Shown: positions 47,887 through 62,424, counted from the first letter of the stretch. The stretch: DNA of 64,000 bases from Beijerinckiaceae bacterium RH AL1 (GCA_901457705.2 LR590083.2:1550597-1614596); one strand, 5' to 3'. A program made the numbers and translations. Notes: generated by a model from the sequence alone, not told the origin.

Positions 47887-49493
47887 GGCGGCGTCCAGCG
47901 GTAGAGCCACGTCTCGCTGACCCGTTGGCCCTTCGATTCGAGGACCAGCCTCAGCTCGGACGACTCGGCGTTGCCGGGGTCGAGCTCGAAGAACACACGA
48001 TAGGCCTTGCGATCCTTGTCGGCGAAGGTCTGCATCATGGTGATGGAGCCGGTTCCGGCGGTCAACGTGGGCGAGAGATCGACGGTCTTGGCCTCGTCGT
48101 TGAGGATGTCGCCCTGGAACTCGACGAAGTAGCGCTGCCGCGTGCCGTTGGTGCCGGAGCGCGAGTGGATCGTGTGCGCGACATCGGGGCGGTTCGGCGG
48201 ATCCCAGCACCAGAACATGCGGTAGGCGAACGACGCCTCGACCCCGGCCTTGAGCGGCGCCTTGGGCCGCCAGAAGCACAGGATGTTGTCGTTGGCGTCG
48301 GACTGCGAGGGGATCTCGATGAGCTGCACGCCGCCCTCGTCCCAGTCGCCGATCGGCTCGATCCATAGCGAGGGGCGCTTCTCCCAGTGCTCGAACTCGT
48401 CGTCGTAGCTCTCGAAGTTGCGGTCGCGCAGCAAGAGCCCGAAGCCGCGCGGCTTGTTGTCGACGAAGGTCGAGATCTGCAGCGTCTCGCGGTTGGTGAC
48501 CGGGCGCCAGACCCACTCGTTGGCGCCGGTCAGCATCTGCAGGCCCGCGGCCTCGGCGACGTTCGGCCGGTAGTCGTCGAAGCGCTTGTGGTCGAGCGTG
48601 CCGAGGAGGTGCGTCGCGCTCATCGAGGCGAGGCCGTAGTTGTCGATGTCGGCGCGCGGGATGAGCGTGCACTCGGTGTCGACGATCGCCGCCTCGCCGG
48701 GCCGGATCGTGAAGCGGAAGGCGCCGACGACGCTGTCCGAATCGATGAGCGCGTGGACGACGAGGAGGTTGTCGACGACGTTCGGCTTCTCGATCCAGAT
48801 CGAGCGGAAGAGCGGCGTCTCCTCGCCCTTCTGGTCGGCGACCTTGAGCGCCAGCGCCCGGGCCATGAGGCCCGCGACCTGGCCGTCGGCGAGCGCGCGG
48901 AAGAAGTTCGAGCCCTGGAAGGTCGCGAGCTCGCGCGAGCCGGTCTTGCCCTGCGGCACGCTCACGTGGAAGCCTGCGAAGCCGATGTCGCCGAGCGTCG
49001 GCGACGGCTTCAGCTTGGCGAAGTCGAAGAGATCGGTGGAATAGACGAGCCGGTAGGCCTTGCCGTCGACGACGAGGTTGAGCTGGATCGGGTTCACCGT
49101 CTGGAAGCCGCGCTGCATCGGCTCGATGACGAAGCCGAACGTCTCGTTGGCCCAGATGCGCGCCTGCGGCTTCAGCGTGATCGCCTGGTAGGCGTCGTAG
49201 CCCAGCGACTTGAAGGGATCGGGCAGGTCCGACGAGATCGGCCGGAACGGCTGCTTGGCGAAGCCGCGCGCGAGGTCGGCGACGTCGCTCGGCTGAAAGT
49301 CCTCTGCCGGCGCCAGCTTGATCAACGGCCCCGCGATGGCCGGGATGGGGGCGGGCGCGGGGGGCGCCGGCTGGGCCGGCGGTGCCGCGGCCTGCGCCGG
49401 AGCCGCAGTGGCGATCCCCCTCCACGAAAAGGCCGCCGAACCGGCGGCCCCAATCATGCCAAGCTGCAGGAACTCACGACGTTTGAACGACAA
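47883..49493 (-). CDS. opgG: Periplasmic glucan biosynthesis protein OpgG/OpgD (MdoG/MdoD)
   Basis: 536 residues. A Tat signal (KRREFLQLGMIGAAGSAAF) and a long Pro/Ala linker precede the conserved domain, which starts near DVADLARGFAKQPF and includes RIWANETFGFVIEPMQRGF, GFAGFHVSVP and SSLW-like RPSLWIEPIGDWDEGGVQLIEIP. Acts on nascent glucans in the periplasm. The Tat signal is as in OpgD, while the place ahead of opgH is as in opgG, so the symbol is by context. Confidence 0.92.
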   Translation of the reverse strand: MSFKRREFLQLGMIGAAGSAAFSWRGIATAAPAQAAAPPAQPAPPAPAPIPAIAGPLIKLAPAEDFQPSDVADLARGFAKQPFRPISSDLPDPFKSLGYDAYQAITLKPQARIWANETFGFVIEPMQRGFQTVNPIQLNLVVDGKAYRLVYSTDLFDFAKLKPSPTLGDIGFAGFHVSVPQGKTGSRELATFQGSNFFRALADGQVAGLMARALALKVADQKGEETPLFRSIWIEKPNVVDNLLVVHALIDSDSVVGAFRFTIRPGEAAIVDTECTLIPRADIDNYGLASMSATHLLGTLDHKRFDDYRPNVAEAAGLQMLTGANEWVWRPVTNRETLQISTFVDNKPRGFGLLLRDRNFESYDDEFEHWEKRPSLWIEPIGDWDEGGVQLIEIPSQSDANDNILCFWRPKAPLKAGVEASFAYRMFWCWDPPNRPDVAHTIHSRSGTNGTRQRYFVEFQGDILNDEAKTVDLSPTLTAGTGSITMMQTFADKDRKAYRVFFELDPGNAESSELRLVLESKGQRVSETWLYRWTPP

Positions 49494-50046
49494 GCGTGGG
49501 TCTCTCCCGAGAGGGCTGCGGCGGGCGCGAACGCTTGTCCCTTTTGACCATGAGTGAGTTGAAAGAGAAGGGGCTACGCGGAGAAATCTTGCGACGGCGG
49601 CTCTCGCGTCCGTCGTAGCCTCGCACTATCTTATGTGACGTGATGACTGGCGCCGAAGCGGAGCCGATGCTTCGCGCAAGCCTTGCAAGGTCTTGTGCGA
49701 GATCGCGCAACAAAGCGGTTGACGCCCAAGCGCGACGACACTAGGGTCCGCGCACTTTCGACAGGCCGTAGCTGCTTCGTCCGGAGCGACCCGCTCTGGA
49801 ACACCGGGCTCTAAACGCTGTCGTTTTAGCGACTGAGTAGTCCTTGCCTGGCGGTCTTGCCGCCAAGCGCCGGAATGCACGATCCAGGAAGCTTGTCCTG
49901 GGTCCTCTGCCTCAGCACCAGCGCCAGAAGCCCGAAAGGCTGATGGCTGCTGCTTTTGCGTTTGGAATCGATCGATCGTGATCGGTGGACCGGGCCCTTG
50001 GAGCCCGGCTCGCCGTTGGAAAAAGACAGGGCCGGACTGAAGCAGA
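49494..50046. other. 553-base intergenic region between opgG and rpsL
   Basis: No gene seen. The left part (49494-49700) must hold the minus-strand promoter of opgGH; none is clear by eye. The right part holds a good sigma-70 type promoter and a leader of nearly 300 bases for the str operon, with two small hairpins: TGGCGG-TCTTG-CCGCCA at about 49837-49853 and CCGGGC-CCTTGGA-GCCCGG at about 49990-50008. Confidence 0.6.
49719..49747 (+). promoter_or_regulatory. Probable sigma-70 promoter of the str operon
   Basis: TTGACG (49719-49724), a 17-base spacer, and TAGGGT (49742-49747). Start of transcription would be near 49754, giving a leader of about 290 bases before rpsL. It is the best promoter match in this region. 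Confidence 0.65.
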
Positions 50047-50418
50047 ATGCCGACAATCAGCCAGTTGATCCGGAAGCCGCGGCATCCGAGCACGTATCGC
50101 GAGAAGGCACGCCATCTGGAGCAGTGCCCGCAGAAGCGCGGCGTCTGCACGCGCGTCTACACGACGACCCCGAAGAAGCCGAACTCGGCGCTTCGTAAGG
50201 TCGCCAAGGTGCGCCTGACCAACGGGTTCGAGGTCATCGGCTACATCCCGGGCGAGGGCCACAACCTCCAGGAGCACTCGGTGGTCATGATCCGCGGCGG
50301 GCGCGTCAAGGATCTGCCGGGCGTCCGCTACCACATCCTGCGCGGCGTGCTCGACACGCAGGGCGTCAAGAACCGCAAGCAGCGCCGTTCGAAGTACGGC
50401 GCCAAGCGTCCGAAGTAA
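50047..50418 (+). CDS. rpsL: 30S ribosomal protein S12
   Basis: 123 residues, full length. [11 protein letters not shown] start, [15 protein letters not shown] with the Lys whose change gives streptomycin resistance in other bacteria (here the normal residue), and [17 protein letters not shown], also normal. First gene of the str operon. Confidence 0.99.
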   Translation: MPTISQLIRKPRHPSTYREKARHLEQCPQKRGVCTRVYTTTPKKPNSALRKVAKVRLTNGFEVIGYIPGEGHNLQEHSVVMIRGGRVKDLPGVRYHILRGVLDTQGVKNRKQRRSKYGAKRPK

Positions 50419-50430
50419 GAGGATCGAGCC

Positions 50431-50901
50431 ATGTCCCGCCGTCACAGCGCCGAGAAGCGCGAGATCATCCCGGACGCCAAGTACCACGACATCATCGTCA
50501 CCAAGTTCATGAACTCGATCATGTACGACGGTAAGAAGTCGATCGCCGAGGCGATCGTCTACGGCGCCTTCGACGTCATCGAGCGCAAGGCGCGCACCGA
50601 GCCGCTGCCGCTGTTCAAGCAGGCGCTCGAGAACGTCGCCCCGGCGATCGAGGTCCGCTCGCGCCGCGTCGGCGGTGCGACCTATCAGGTGCCGGTCGAG
50701 GTCCGCCTCGAGCGTCGCCAGGCTTTGGCGATCCGCTGGCTCATCACGGCGGCGCGCTCGCGCAACGACAAGACGATGGTCGACCGGCTGTCGGCCGAGT
50801 TGCTCGACGCCGCCAACAACCGCGGCAACGCGGTCAAGAAGCGCGAAGACACGCACCGGATGGCGGAAGCCAACCGCGCCTTCTCGCACTATCGCTGGTA
50901 A
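50431..50901 (+). CDS. rpsG: 30S ribosomal protein S7
   Basis: 156 residues, the usual size. [20 protein letters not shown] start and the [20 protein letters not shown] core; ends AFSHYRW. 12 bases after rpsL with GAGGATCGAGCC ahead. It binds 16S rRNA at the head of the small subunit; in enterics it also represses its own operon. Confidence 0.99.
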   Translation: MSRRHSAEKREIIPDAKYHDIIVTKFMNSIMYDGKKSIAEAIVYGAFDVIERKARTEPLPLFKQALENVAPAIEVRSRRVGGATYQVPVEVRLERRQALAIRWLITAARSRNDKTMVDRLSAELLDAANNRGNAVKKREDTHRMAEANRAFSHYRW

Positions 50902-50939
50902 CCCGCTTCGAACGCGCGCTTGCGCACGAGGACCATTCC

Positions 50940-53012
<2,073 letters not shown>

Positions 53013-53057
53013 TCCCCTAAGCCCCGTTCAACGCACGTTTCCCCTAAGGAGCCTCCG

Positions 53058-54248
<1,191 letters not shown>

Positions 54249-54293
54249 ATCGGCTGAACCGGCCGAGCTGGCTGACTGAAGGACGAGAAGAAA

Positions 54294-54601
<308 letters not shown>

Positions 54602-54664
54602 AGTTTAATTTGCGGAGCTACGCCCGGCCATCGAGCCGAGAGCGCCTCCGGGAGACGAGACAAA

Positions 54665-55432
54665 ATGCGATCAGGTGTTATCGCGCAGAAGGTCGGTATG
54701 ACCCGGGTCTTCAGGGACACGGGCGAGCACGTCCCGGTGACGGTCCTCAAGGTCGAGGGCTGCCAGGTCGTGGCGCACCGGACCAAGGACGTGAACGGCT
54801 ACACGGCGCTGCAGCTCGGCATCGGGCATGCGAAGGTCAAGAACGTCTCGAAGGCCGAGCGCGGCCGCTTCGCCGTGGCGAAGGTCGAGCCGAAGCTGAA
54901 GCTCGCCGAGTTCCGCGTCGGCGAGGACGCGCTGCTGCCCGTGGGCGCCGAGATCACCGCCGACCACTTCACGGTCGGCCAGTTCGTCGACGTCACCGGC
55001 ACCTCGATCGGCAAGGGCTTCGCCGGCCCGATGAAGCGCTGGAACTTCGGCGGCCTGCGCGCCACGCACGGCGTGTCGATCTCGCATCGTTCGCACGGCT
55101 CGACCGGCGGCCGTCAGGATCCCGGCAAGACGTTCAAGAACAAGAAGATGGCCGGTCATCTCGGCTGCGAGCGCGTGACCACGCTGAACCTCAAGGTCGT
55201 GCAGACCGACGTGGAGCGCGGCCTGATCCTGGTCGAGGGCGCCGTTCCCGGCGTCGCCGGCGGCTGGATCACCGTGCGCGACGCGGTGAAGAAGGCGCTG
55301 CCGAAGGATGCGCCGCAGCCCGGCAAGTTCAAGCTCGCCAACGGTCACGCGGATGCTCACGCCGACGCGCCCGCCACCCAAGGTGCCGACAACGTAGCGG
55401 CTCCCGCCGAGACCCCGGCTGCGGAGGCCTGA
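54665..55432 (+). CDS. rplC: 50S ribosomal protein L3
   Basis: 255 residues, longer than the usual about 205-215. The core ([53 protein letters not shown]) is complete; an extra tail of about 35 residues is rich in Ala, His and Asp ([16 protein letters not shown]). Alanine-rich L3 tails occur in other alphaproteobacteria. Confidence 0.98.
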   Translation: MRSGVIAQKVGMTRVFRDTGEHVPVTVLKVEGCQVVAHRTKDVNGYTALQLGIGHAKVKNVSKAERGRFAVAKVEPKLKLAEFRVGEDALLPVGAEITADHFTVGQFVDVTGTSIGKGFAGPMKRWNFGGLRATHGVSISHRSHGSTGGRQDPGKTFKNKKMAGHLGCERVTTLNLKVVQTDVERGLILVEGAVPGVAGGWITVRDAVKKALPKDAPQPGKFKLANGHADAHADAPATQGADNVAAPAETPAAEA

Positions 55433-55437
55433 GACCC

Positions 55438-56058
55438 ATGAAACTCGACATCACCTCCCACGACGGCGCGACCAGCGGCGACATCGAGCTCGACGACGCG
55501 ATCTTCGGCCTCGAGCCGCGCGCCGACCTCATCGCCCGCATGGTGCGCTACCAGCTCGCCAAGCGCCGCGCCGGCACGCACAAGGCCAAGGGCCGCGCCG
55601 AGATCGCCCGCACCGGCAAGAAGTTCGGCCGGCAGAAGGGCGGCGGCACCGCCCGTCACGGCTCGCGCCGTGCGCCGCAGTTCGTCGGCGGCGGCCGCGC
55701 GCATGGTCCGGTCGTGCGCTCGCACGACCACGACCTGCCGAAGAAGGTGCGCGCGCTAGCGCTCCGCCACGCGCTCTCGGCCAAGGCCAAGGACGGCGGC
55801 ATCATCGTGTGGGCCGACGCCACGGTCGCCGAGCCGAAGACCAAGGCTTTGCTCGCCAACTTCACGAAGATTGGCCTCACCAACGCGCTGATCATCGACG
55901 GCGCCGAGCCCGAGGCGAACTTCGCGCTCGCCGCCCGCAACATCCCGCACATCGACGTGCTGCCGATCGCCGGCATCAATGTCTACGACATCCTGCGCCG
56001 CGAGAAGCTCGTGCTGACCAAGGCGGCGGTCGAAGCGCTGGAGGCGCGATTCAAGTGA
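55438..56058 (+). CDS. rplD: 50S ribosomal protein L4
   Basis: 206 residues from the ATG at 55438, 5 bases after rpl[37 protein letters not shown] is the conserved rRNA-binding loop; [25 protein letters not shown] is the usual end. Stop overlaps the rplW start (GTGA). Confidence 0.98.
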   Translation: MKLDITSHDGATSGDIELDDAIFGLEPRADLIARMVRYQLAKRRAGTHKAKGRAEIARTGKKFGRQKGGGTARHGSRRAPQFVGGGRAHGPVVRSHDHDLPKKVRALALRHALSAKAKDGGIIVWADATVAEPKTKALLANFTKIGLTNALIIDGAEPEANFALAARNIPHIDVLPIAGINVYDILRREKLVLTKAAVEALEARFK

Positions 56059-56378
56059 GCGCTGCAAAGAGCCAGGCCAAGGGCCACATCGAGGCGCGCC
56101 ATTACGACGTGATCGTCGCGCCCGTCATCACCGAGAAGGCGACCTACGCGACCGAGATGAACCAGGTCGTGTTCAAGGTTCGCAAGGATGCGACCAAGAC
56201 CGAGATCAAGGCCGCCGTCGAGCGTCTGTTCGACGTCAAGGTCGAGGGCGTGAACACGCTCATCCGCAAGGGCAAGCGCAAGGTCTTCAAGGGCCAGCGC
56301 GGCCTGCAGTCCGACATGAAGAAGGCTGTCGTGACGCTCGCCGATGGCGATCGCATCGACGTCACGACGGGTCTTTGA
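56055..56378 (+). CDS. rplW: 50S ribosomal protein L23
   Basis: 107 residues from a GTG at 56055 that overlaps the rplD stop. [26 protein letters not shown] and [22 protein letters not shown] are typical. Forms part of the tunnel exit that docks trigger factor and SRP. The first 13 residues are an extra basic start. Confidence 0.97.
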   Translation: MSAAKSQAKGHIEARHYDVIVAPVITEKATYATEMNQVVFKVRKDATKTEIKAAVERLFDVKVEGVNTLIRKGKRKVFKGQRGLQSDMKKAVVTLADGDRIDVTTGL

Positions 56379-56385
56379 GGCGATC

Positions 56386-57225
56386 ATGGCACTGAAGACA
56401 TTCAACCCGGTTACGCCGAGCCTTCGTCAGCTCGTCCTTGTCGACCGTTCCGCGCTCTACAAGGGCAAGCCGGTCAAGGCGCTGACCGAGGGCCAGTCCT
56501 CGGCCGGCGGCCGCAACAACACCGGTCGCGTCACCGTTCGCTTCCGCGGCGGCGGCCACAAGCAGGCCTACCGCCTGGTGGACTTCAAGCGGCGCAAGCT
56601 CGACGTCTCGGCGAAGGTCGAGCGCATCGAGTACGACCCGAACCGCTCGGCGTTCATCGCGCTGATCCGCTATGCGGACGGCGAGCTGAGCTACATCCTG
56701 GCGCCGCAGCGTCTCTCGGTCGGCGACGAGGTGGTGTCGGGCAACTCGGTCGACGTGAAGCCGGGCAATGCGATGCCGCTGGCCTCCATGCCGGTCGGCA
56801 CGATCGTCCACAACGTCGAGCTGAAGATCGGCAAGGGCGCGGCGATGGTCCGCTCGGCCGGCACGTTCGCGCAGGTGGTCGGCCGCGACCAGGGGTACGT
56901 CATCGTGCGCCTGAACTCGGGCGAGCAGCGCCTCGTGCACGGCCAGTGCTTCGGCACGGTCGGCGCTGTGTCGAACCCGGACCACATGAACGCCTCGATC
57001 GGCAAGGCCGGGCGCTCGCGCTGGCTCGGTCGTCGCCCGCACAATCGCGGCGTCACCATGAACCCTGTCGACCATCCGCACGGCGGCGGCGAGGGCCGCA
57101 CCTCGGGCGGTCGCCATCCGGTCACCCCGTGGGGCAAGCCGACGAAGGGCAAGAAGACGCGCTCGAACAAGGCGACCGACCGTTTCATCGTGACATCGCG
57201 TCACAAGAGCAAGAAGAAGGGCTAA
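56386..57225 (+). CDS. rplB: 50S ribosomal protein L2
   Basis: 279 residues from the ATG at 56386. [34 protein letters not shown] and the peptidyl-transferase-region stretch [19 protein letters not shown] with its conserved His are all present; ends in a basic KSKKKG. Confidence 0.99.
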   Translation: MALKTFNPVTPSLRQLVLVDRSALYKGKPVKALTEGQSSAGGRNNTGRVTVRFRGGGHKQAYRLVDFKRRKLDVSAKVERIEYDPNRSAFIALIRYADGELSYILAPQRLSVGDEVVSGNSVDVKPGNAMPLASMPVGTIVHNVELKIGKGAAMVRSAGTFAQVVGRDQGYVIVRLNSGEQRLVHGQCFGTVGAVSNPDHMNASIGKAGRSRWLGRRPHNRGVTMNPVDHPHGGGEGRTSGGRHPVTPWGKPTKGKKTRSNKATDRFIVTSRHKSKKKG

Positions 57226-57229
57226 CGCC

Positions 57230-57508
57230 ATGGCGCGATCCATTTGGAAGGGTCCGTTCATCGACGGCTACATGCTGAAGAAGGCCGAGGCCGCGCGCGC
57301 CGCCAAGCGCGCCGAGGTCATCAAGACCTGGAGCCGGCGCTCGACCATCCTGCCGCAGTTCGTCGGCCTCACCTTCGGCGTCTACAACGGCCACAAGCAC
57401 GTCCCTGTGCTCGTGACCGAGGACATGATCGGCCACAAGCTCGGCGAGTTCTCGCCGACCCGCACGTTCCACGGCCATGCCGCGGACAAGAAAGCGAAGA
57501 GGGGCTGA
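57230..57508 (+). CDS. rpsS: 30S ribosomal protein S19
   Basis: 92 residues, full length. [20 protein letters not shown] start, [22 protein letters not shown] and [19 protein letters not shown] end. 4 bases after rplB; stop overlaps rplV start (TGATG). Confidence 0.99.
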   Translation: MARSIWKGPFIDGYMLKKAEAARAAKRAEVIKTWSRRSTILPQFVGLTFGVYNGHKHVPVLVTEDMIGHKLGEFSPTRTFHGHAADKKAKRG

Positions 57509-57903
57509 TGTCCAAGCCGAAGACCGAGCGTGCGCTGAAGGACATCGAGGCGAAAGCCGTCTGCCGGATGATACGCGTCAGCCCGCAGAAGCTGAACCTG
57601 CTTGCCCAGCTGATCCGCGGCAAGAAGGTGGAGACGGCGCTGGCCGATCTCGAGTTCTCGCGCAAGCGCATCGCGCTCGACGTCAAGAAGACGCTCGAGA
57701 GCGCCATCGCGAACGCGGAAAACAACCACGACCTCGATGTCGACGACCTGATCGTCGCCGAGGCCCACGTCGGCAAGGCGCTCGTCATGAAGCGCTTCTC
57801 GCCGCGGGCCCGCGGCCGCGCCGGGCGCATCGAGAAGCCCTTCGCCAACCTGACGATCGTCGTCCGGGAAGTCGAAGAGCAAGCCGGCAACAAGGCGGCC
57901 TGA
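57508..57903 (+). CDS. rplV: 50S ribosomal protein L22
   Basis: 131 residues from the ATG at 57508. [28 protein letters not shown] and the tunnel loop [25 protein letters not shown] are intact. The start overlaps the rpsS stop by one base. Confidence 0.98.
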   Translation: MSKPKTERALKDIEAKAVCRMIRVSPQKLNLLAQLIRGKKVETALADLEFSRKRIALDVKKTLESAIANAENNHDLDVDDLIVAEAHVGKALVMKRFSPRARGRAGRIEKPFANLTIVVREVEEQAGNKAA

Positions 57904-57913
57904 GGAGACTACG

Positions 57914-58660
57914 ATGGGACAGAAGGTCAATCCGGTCGGCCTCAGGCTCGGCATCAACCGCACCTGGGACTCGCGCTGGTTCGCGCAGCGGGACGAGTAC
58001 GCCAAGCTCCTGCACGAGGACATCGCGATCCGCGAGGCCCTGATGAAGACGCTGAAGCAGGCGGCGGTCTCGAAGATCATCATCGAGCGCCCGCACAAGA
58101 AGTGCCGGGTGACGATCCATTCCGCGCGCCCGGGCGTCGTGATCGGCAAGAAGGGCGCGGACATCGACAAGATCCGCAAGCTCGTCGCCAAGATGACGGA
58201 CTCGGAAGTCGTCATCAACATCGTCGAGGTGCGCAAGCCCGAGATCGACGCGACGCTCGTCGCCGACTCGATCGCCCAGCAGCTCGAGCGCCGCGTCGCC
58301 TTCCGTCGCGCCATGAAGCGCGCCGTGCAGTCGGCAATGCGTCTCGGCGCCGAGGGCATCCGCATCAACTGCGCCGGTCGTCTCGGCGGCGCCGAGATCG
58401 CGCGCCTCGAGTGGTACCGCGAGGGCCGCGTGCCGCTGCACACGCTGCGCGCCGACGTCGACTACGGCGTTGCGACCGCCCACACGGCCTACGGCACGTG
58501 CGGCATCAAGGTTTGGATCTTCAAGGGCGAGATCCTCGAGCACGATCCGATGGCGCAGGACCGCAAGGCCGAGCAGCAGGATCATTCGGGCGGCGACCGC
58601 CGGCCGCGCCGCGACAACGATCGTGGCGACCGCCGCGACCGGGATCGTCCGGCGGCCTGA
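57914..58660 (+). CDS. rpsC: 30S ribosomal protein S3
   Basis: 248 residues. [22 protein letters not shown] start, KH motif [21 protein letters not shown], and the C-terminal [20 protein letters not shown]. The last 25 residues are a charged [14 protein letters not shown]-type tail common in alphaproteobacteria. Confidence 0.99.
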   Translation: MGQKVNPVGLRLGINRTWDSRWFAQRDEYAKLLHEDIAIREALMKTLKQAAVSKIIIERPHKKCRVTIHSARPGVVIGKKGADIDKIRKLVAKMTDSEVVINIVEVRKPEIDATLVADSIAQQLERRVAFRRAMKRAVQSAMRLGAEGIRINCAGRLGGAEIARLEWYREGRVPLHTLRADVDYGVATAHTAYGTCGIKVWIFKGEILEHDPMAQDRKAEQQDHSGGDRRPRRDNDRGDRRDRDRPAA

Positions 58661-58691
58661 CCCGGATCGTTTGGATTAAGAGCGAAACATC

Positions 58692-59105
58692 ATGCTGCAA
58701 CCCAAAAAGACAAAGTTCAGGAAGTCCTTCAAGGGCCGCATCCGCGGCACCTCGAAGGGCGGCACGGAGCTGAACTTCGGCCAGTTCGGCCTCAAGGCCA
58801 TGGAGCCGGAACGCGTCACCGCGCGCCAGATCGAGGCCGCGCGCCGCGCGATGACCCGCCACATGAAGCGTGCCGGTCGCGTGTGGATCCGCATCTTCCC
58901 CGACGTGCCGGTCACCAAGAAGCCGACCGAGGTGCGCATGGGCAAGGGCAAGGGCGGCATCGAGCTGTGGGCCTGCCGCGTCGCGCCGGGCCGCATCATG
59001 TTCGAGCTCGACGGCGTGCCGACGGCGCTCGCCAAGGAAGCGCTGACGCTGGCGGCCGCCAAGCTGCCGATCAAGACGCGCTTCGTCGAGCGCATCGCGG
59101 AGTAG
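58692..59105 (+). CDS. rplP: 50S ribosomal protein L16
   Basis: 137 residues, full length. [19 protein letters not shown] start, [22 protein letters not shown] and [20 protein letters not shown] near tRNA sites. Complete. Confidence 0.99.
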   Translation: MLQPKKTKFRKSFKGRIRGTSKGGTELNFGQFGLKAMEPERVTARQIEAARRAMTRHMKRAGRVWIRIFPDVPVTKKPTEVRMGKGKGGIELWACRVAPGRIMFELDGVPTALAKEALTLAAAKLPIKTRFVERIAE

Positions 59106-59114
59106 GGGCGAGAG

Positions 59115-59321
59115 ATGAAGTCGAAGAACCGCCTGTCCGATCTCAAGACGATGACGGACGACCAGCGCGAGCAGGAGATCCTGAATCTCAAGAAGGAGCA
59201 GTTCAACCTGCGCTTCCAGCGCGCGACGGGCCAGCTCGAGAACACCGCGCGCGTGCGCGTCGTCCGCCGCGACATCGCGCGGCTGAAGACGCTCTCCGCC
59301 CAGAAGCGCGCCGCCAAGTAG
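59115..59321 (+). CDS. rpmC: 50S ribosomal protein L29
   Basis: 68 residues, two long helices: [26 protein letters not shown] then [18 protein letters not shown]. Usual size and place between rplP and rpsQ. Confidence 0.97.
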   Translation: MKSKNRLSDLKTMTDDQREQEILNLKKEQFNLRFQRATGQLENTARVRVVRRDIARLKTLSAQKRAAK

Positions 59322-59344
59322 TCGGCGAAGTAAGGACCTAGGAC

Positions 59345-59605
59345 ATGCCGAAGAGAATTCTCCAGGGCGTCGTCGTCTCCGACAAGCAGGAGAAGACTGT
59401 CGTCGTGAAGGTCGAGCGTCGCTTCACGCATCCGCTTCTCAAGAAGACGGTGCGGCGCACGAAGAACTACCACGCCCACGACGAGGCGCGCGCCTACAAG
59501 GTCGGCGACGTCGTCTCGATCGAGGAGACGCGGCCGATCTCGCGCCTCAAGCGCTGGGCGGTCGTCGGCCACGTCGAGGCCGGAGCTGGCGCCGGCGCAA
59601 GCTGA
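59345..59605 (+). CDS. rpsQ: 30S ribosomal protein S17
   Basis: 86 residues, OB fold: [29 protein letters not shown] and CPGD-type turn replaced by [25 protein letters not shown] short Gly/Ala end. A 99-base gap follows before rplN, with no gene seen in it. Confidence 0.98.
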   Translation: MPKRILQGVVVSDKQEKTVVVKVERRFTHPLLKKTVRRTKNYHAHDEARAYKVGDVVSIEETRPISRLKRWAVVGHVEAGAGAGAS

Positions 59606-59704
59606 GCGGACGAACAATTAGCCGGGGGAGCAACACCCCACCAGGCGTAGTCCGGAGCCCGAAAGGGTGACGGAAACCGATCTGACAGAAAGGGCCTCGG
59701 GGCC

Positions 59705-60073
59705 ATGATACAGGTTCAGACCAATCTCGACGTCGCCGACAACTCGGGCGCGCGTCGTGTGATGTGCATCAAGGTATTGGGCGGCTCCAAGCGCCGCTAT
59801 GCCGCCGTCGGCGACATCATCGTCGTCTCGGTGAAGGAAGCGATCCCGCGCGGCCGCGTGAAGAAGGGCGACGTCATGAAGGCGGTCGTCGTTCGCACCG
59901 CCAAGGACATCAAGCGCGTCGACGGCACCGTCATCCGCTTCGACGGCAACGCCGCGGTGTTGATCAACAACCAGTCGGAGCCGGTCGGCACCCGCATCTT
60001 CGGGCCGGTGCCGCGCGAGCTGCGCGCGCGCAATCACATGAAGATCATCTCGCTCGCCCCGGAGGTGCTGTGA
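59705..60073 (+). CDS. rplN: 50S ribosomal protein L14
   Basis: 122 residues, full length. [28 protein letters not shown] start and [28 protein letters not shown] end. AAAGGG ahead. Stop overlaps the rplX start (TGATG). Confidence 0.99.
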   Translation: MIQVQTNLDVADNSGARRVMCIKVLGGSKRRYAAVGDIIVVSVKEAIPRGRVKKGDVMKAVVVRTAKDIKRVDGTVIRFDGNAAVLINNQSEPVGTRIFGPVPRELRARNHMKIISLAPEVL

Positions 60074-60390
60074 TGGCGGCCAAGATCAAGAAGGGCGACA
60101 AGGTCGTCGTGACGACCGGCCGCGACGCCGGCCGCACCGGCGAGGTGCTGAAGGTGATCCCGAAGGAGGACCGTGCGGTCGTCCAGGGCGTCAACGTGCA
60201 GAAGCGCCACCAGCGCCAGACGCAGACGCAGGAGGCGGGCATCGTCTCGCGCGAGGGGACGATCCACCTCTCGAACCTCGCCTTCGCCGATCCGCGCGAC
60301 GGCAAGCCGACCCGCGTCGGGTTCAAGATTCTCGAAGACGGCCGCAAGGTCCGCTTCGCCAAGCGTTCCGGAGATCTGATCGATGGCTGA
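60073..60390 (+). CDS. rplX: 50S ribosomal protein L24
   Basis: 105 residues. KOW motif in [27 protein letters not shown], then [21 protein letters not shown] and [24 protein letters not shown]. The last 8 bases overlap the rplE start. Confidence 0.98.
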   Translation: MAAKIKKGDKVVVTTGRDAGRTGEVLKVIPKEDRAVVQGVNVQKRHQRQTQTQEAGIVSREGTIHLSNLAFADPRDGKPTRVGFKILEDGRKVRFAKRSGDLIDG

Positions 60391-61090
60391 TCCCAAGGGT
60401 GGCAAGGGCGCCCCCGCAAAGGGTGCCAAGGGTGCGGCGCCGAAGGCGACCGCCAAGGATTCCAAGGCCGTCCCGACCGAGAAGCTCGGCCGCGGCACGC
60501 TGACCTACGCCACGGCCTCGGCCGATGCGCTGTCGGTGCCGAAGGACTACACGCCGCGTCTGCGCAAGCACTACGACGAGGTCGTGCGCGCCAAGATGAT
60601 CGAGGAGTTCGGCTACAAGAACCCCTTCGAGGTTCCGGTGATCGACAAGATCGTCCTGAACATGGGCGTCGGCGAAGCCGTCAACGACACCAAGAAGGTG
60701 ACGCTGGCCGCCGGCGACCTGGCTCTCATCGCCGGCCAGAAGCCGGTGATCACGCGGGCCCGCAACGCCATCTCGACGTTCAAGGTGCGCGAGAACATGC
60801 CGATCGGCGCGAAGGTCACCCTTCGCAAGGTCCGCATGTACGAGTTCCTGGATCGCCTGGTGACGATCGCGCTGCCGCGCATCCGCGACTTCCGCGGGCT
60901 GAACCCGAAGAGCTTCGACGGGCGCGGCAACTATGCGATGGGCATCAAGGAGCACATCGTGTTCCCGGAGATCAACTACGACAAGGTCGACTCGATCGTC
61001 GGTATGGACATCATCGTCTGCACCACGGCCAAGACCGACCAGGAGGCGCGCGCGCTTCTGCGCGCGTTCAATTTCCCGTTCCGGCAGTGA
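60383..61090 (+). CDS. rplE: 50S ribosomal protein L5 with N-terminal extension
   Basis: 235 residues against about 180 for the family. The L5 core starts near residue 52 ([17 protein letters not shown]) and holds [41 protein letters not shown] and [17 protein letters not shown]. The first about 50 residues are low-complexity Gly, Lys and Ala ([17 protein letters not shown]). The ATG at 60383 overlaps rplX by 8 bases; a GTG at the core start (about 60536) is the alternative but has no good ribosome-binding site that I can point to. Confidence 0.96.
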   Translation: MADPKGGKGAPAKGAKGAAPKATAKDSKAVPTEKLGRGTLTYATASADALSVPKDYTPRLRKHYDEVVRAKMIEEFGYKNPFEVPVIDKIVLNMGVGEAVNDTKKVTLAAGDLALIAGQKPVITRARNAISTFKVRENMPIGAKVTLRKVRMYEFLDRLVTIALPRIRDFRGLNPKSFDGRGNYAMGIKEHIVFPEINYDKVDSIVGMDIIVCTTAKTDQEARALLRAFNFPFRQ

Positions 61091-61147
61091 GCCTCGTTCG
61101 TTTCGACGGACTGGCTCAAACGCGGTAACCGAAGGACTTAATCGAAG

Positions 61148-61453
61148 ATGGCGAAGAAAAGCGCGATCGAGACCAACAAGCGGCGGGTGAAGCTCGTCAA
61201 GCAGTATGCCGGGCGCCGCAAGCGCCTGAAGGACGCGGCGAACAACGAGCAGCTGCCGATGGAGGAGCGCTTCGAGGCGCGCCTGCGTCTCTCCGAGCTG
61301 CCGCGCAACTCGGCGCCGGAGCGCATCCGCAACCGGTGCGAGGTGTCGGGTCGTCCGCGCGCCTTCACCGGCAAGATGCGCATGTCGCGCATCGCGCTGC
61401 GCGAGCTCGGCTCGCGGGGGTTGATCCCCGGCCTCGTGAAGTCGAGCTGGTAA
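61148..61453 (+). CDS. rpsN: 30S ribosomal protein S14
   Basis: 101 residues, the long form without zinc cysteines: [19 protein letters not shown] start and [40 protein letters not shown] end. Complete. Confidence 0.99.
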   Translation: MAKKSAIETNKRRVKLVKQYAGRRKRLKDAANNEQLPMEERFEARLRLSELPRNSAPERIRNRCEVSGRPRAFTGKMRMSRIALRELGSRGLIPGLVKSSW

Positions 61454-61466
61454 GGGAGGGCATGCC

Positions 61467-61859
61467 ATGAACGATCCGTTGGGCGACATGCTCACCCGCA
61501 TCCGCAACGCCGGGATGCGCCGCAAAGGCAAGGTTCAGACGCCTGGCTCGAAGCTCCGCGCACACGTCCTCGACGTGCTGCAGGAGGAAGGCTATATCCG
61601 CGGCTACTCGACGACCGAGTTCGGCAACGGCCGCACCGAGTTCGAGATCGAGCTGAAGTATTACGACGGCCACCCGGTCATCCGCGAGATCTCGCGCGTG
61701 TCGAAGCCCGGCCGCCGCGTCTACGCGGCCGTCGACTCGATTCCGCCGGTCGCCAACGGCCTCGGCATCACGATCGTCTCCACGCCGAAGGGCGTGATGG
61801 CCGATCATGCCGCCCGCGAGGCCAACGTCGGCGGCGAAGTTCTCTGCAAGGTCTTCTGA
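61467..61859 (+). CDS. rpsH: 30S ribosomal protein S8
   Basis: 130 residues. [29 protein letters not shown] start, [27 protein letters not shown] end region. 13 bases after rpsN with GGGAGGG ahead. In other bacteria S8 represses the spc operon. Confidence 0.98.
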   Translation: MNDPLGDMLTRIRNAGMRRKGKVQTPGSKLRAHVLDVLQEEGYIRGYSTTEFGNGRTEFEIELKYYDGHPVIREISRVSKPGRRVYAAVDSIPPVANGLGITIVSTPKGVMADHAAREANVGGEVLCKVF

Positions 61860-61884
61860 CCGGCGAACGCGAAGGATTTGCATC

Positions 61885-62418
61885 ATGTCACGCGTCGGAA
61901 AGAAGCCCGTCGCCATCCCGAAAGGGGTCACCGCCACGGTCAAGGGCCAGCACGTCACCGTGAAGGGCTCGAAGGGCGAGCTCGCCTTCACGGTGCCGGA
62001 CGAGGTCGAGGTCTCGTTCGCCAACGACGAGATCAAGGTCGAGCCGCGCAGCGAGACCAAGCGCGCCCAGGCCATGTGGGGCATGTCGCGCGCGCAGGTG
62101 AACAACCTCGTCGTCGGCGTCACCACCGGCTTCACGAAGAAGCTCGAGATCAACGGCGTCGGCTACAAGGCGGCGGTGCAGGGCAAGGTCCTGCAGCTGT
62201 CGCTCGGCTACAGCCACGACATCCCGTTCCCGATCCCGGAGGGCATCACGATCGTGACGCCGCGTCCGGTCGAGATCCAGATCTCGGGCAACGACAAGCG
62301 CGCCGTCGGCCAGGTCGCGTCGGAAATCCGCGCGCTGCGGCCGCCGGAGCCCTACAAGGGCAAGGGCGTCAAGTACTCGGACGAGTTCATCTTCCGCAAG
62401 GAAGGCAAGAAGAAGTAA
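61885..62418 (+). CDS. rplF: 50S ribosomal protein L6
   Basis: 177 residues from the ATG at 61885. [20 protein letters not shown] start, [27 protein letters not shown], and [25 protein letters not shown] end. Complete. Confidence 0.99.
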   Translation: MSRVGKKPVAIPKGVTATVKGQHVTVKGSKGELAFTVPDEVEVSFANDEIKVEPRSETKRAQAMWGMSRAQVNNLVVGVTTGFTKKLEINGVGYKAAVQGKVLQLSLGYSHDIPFPIPEGITIVTPRPVEIQISGNDKRAVGQVASEIRALRPPEPYKGKGVKYSDEFIFRKEGKKK

Positions 62419-62424
62419 GGCACG

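Noticed and set aside
45691-49425. A 1244-codon frame joining opgH to an upstream part
   Set aside because: The upstream part is opgG in another frame; opgH starts at 47886 with an ATGA overlap.
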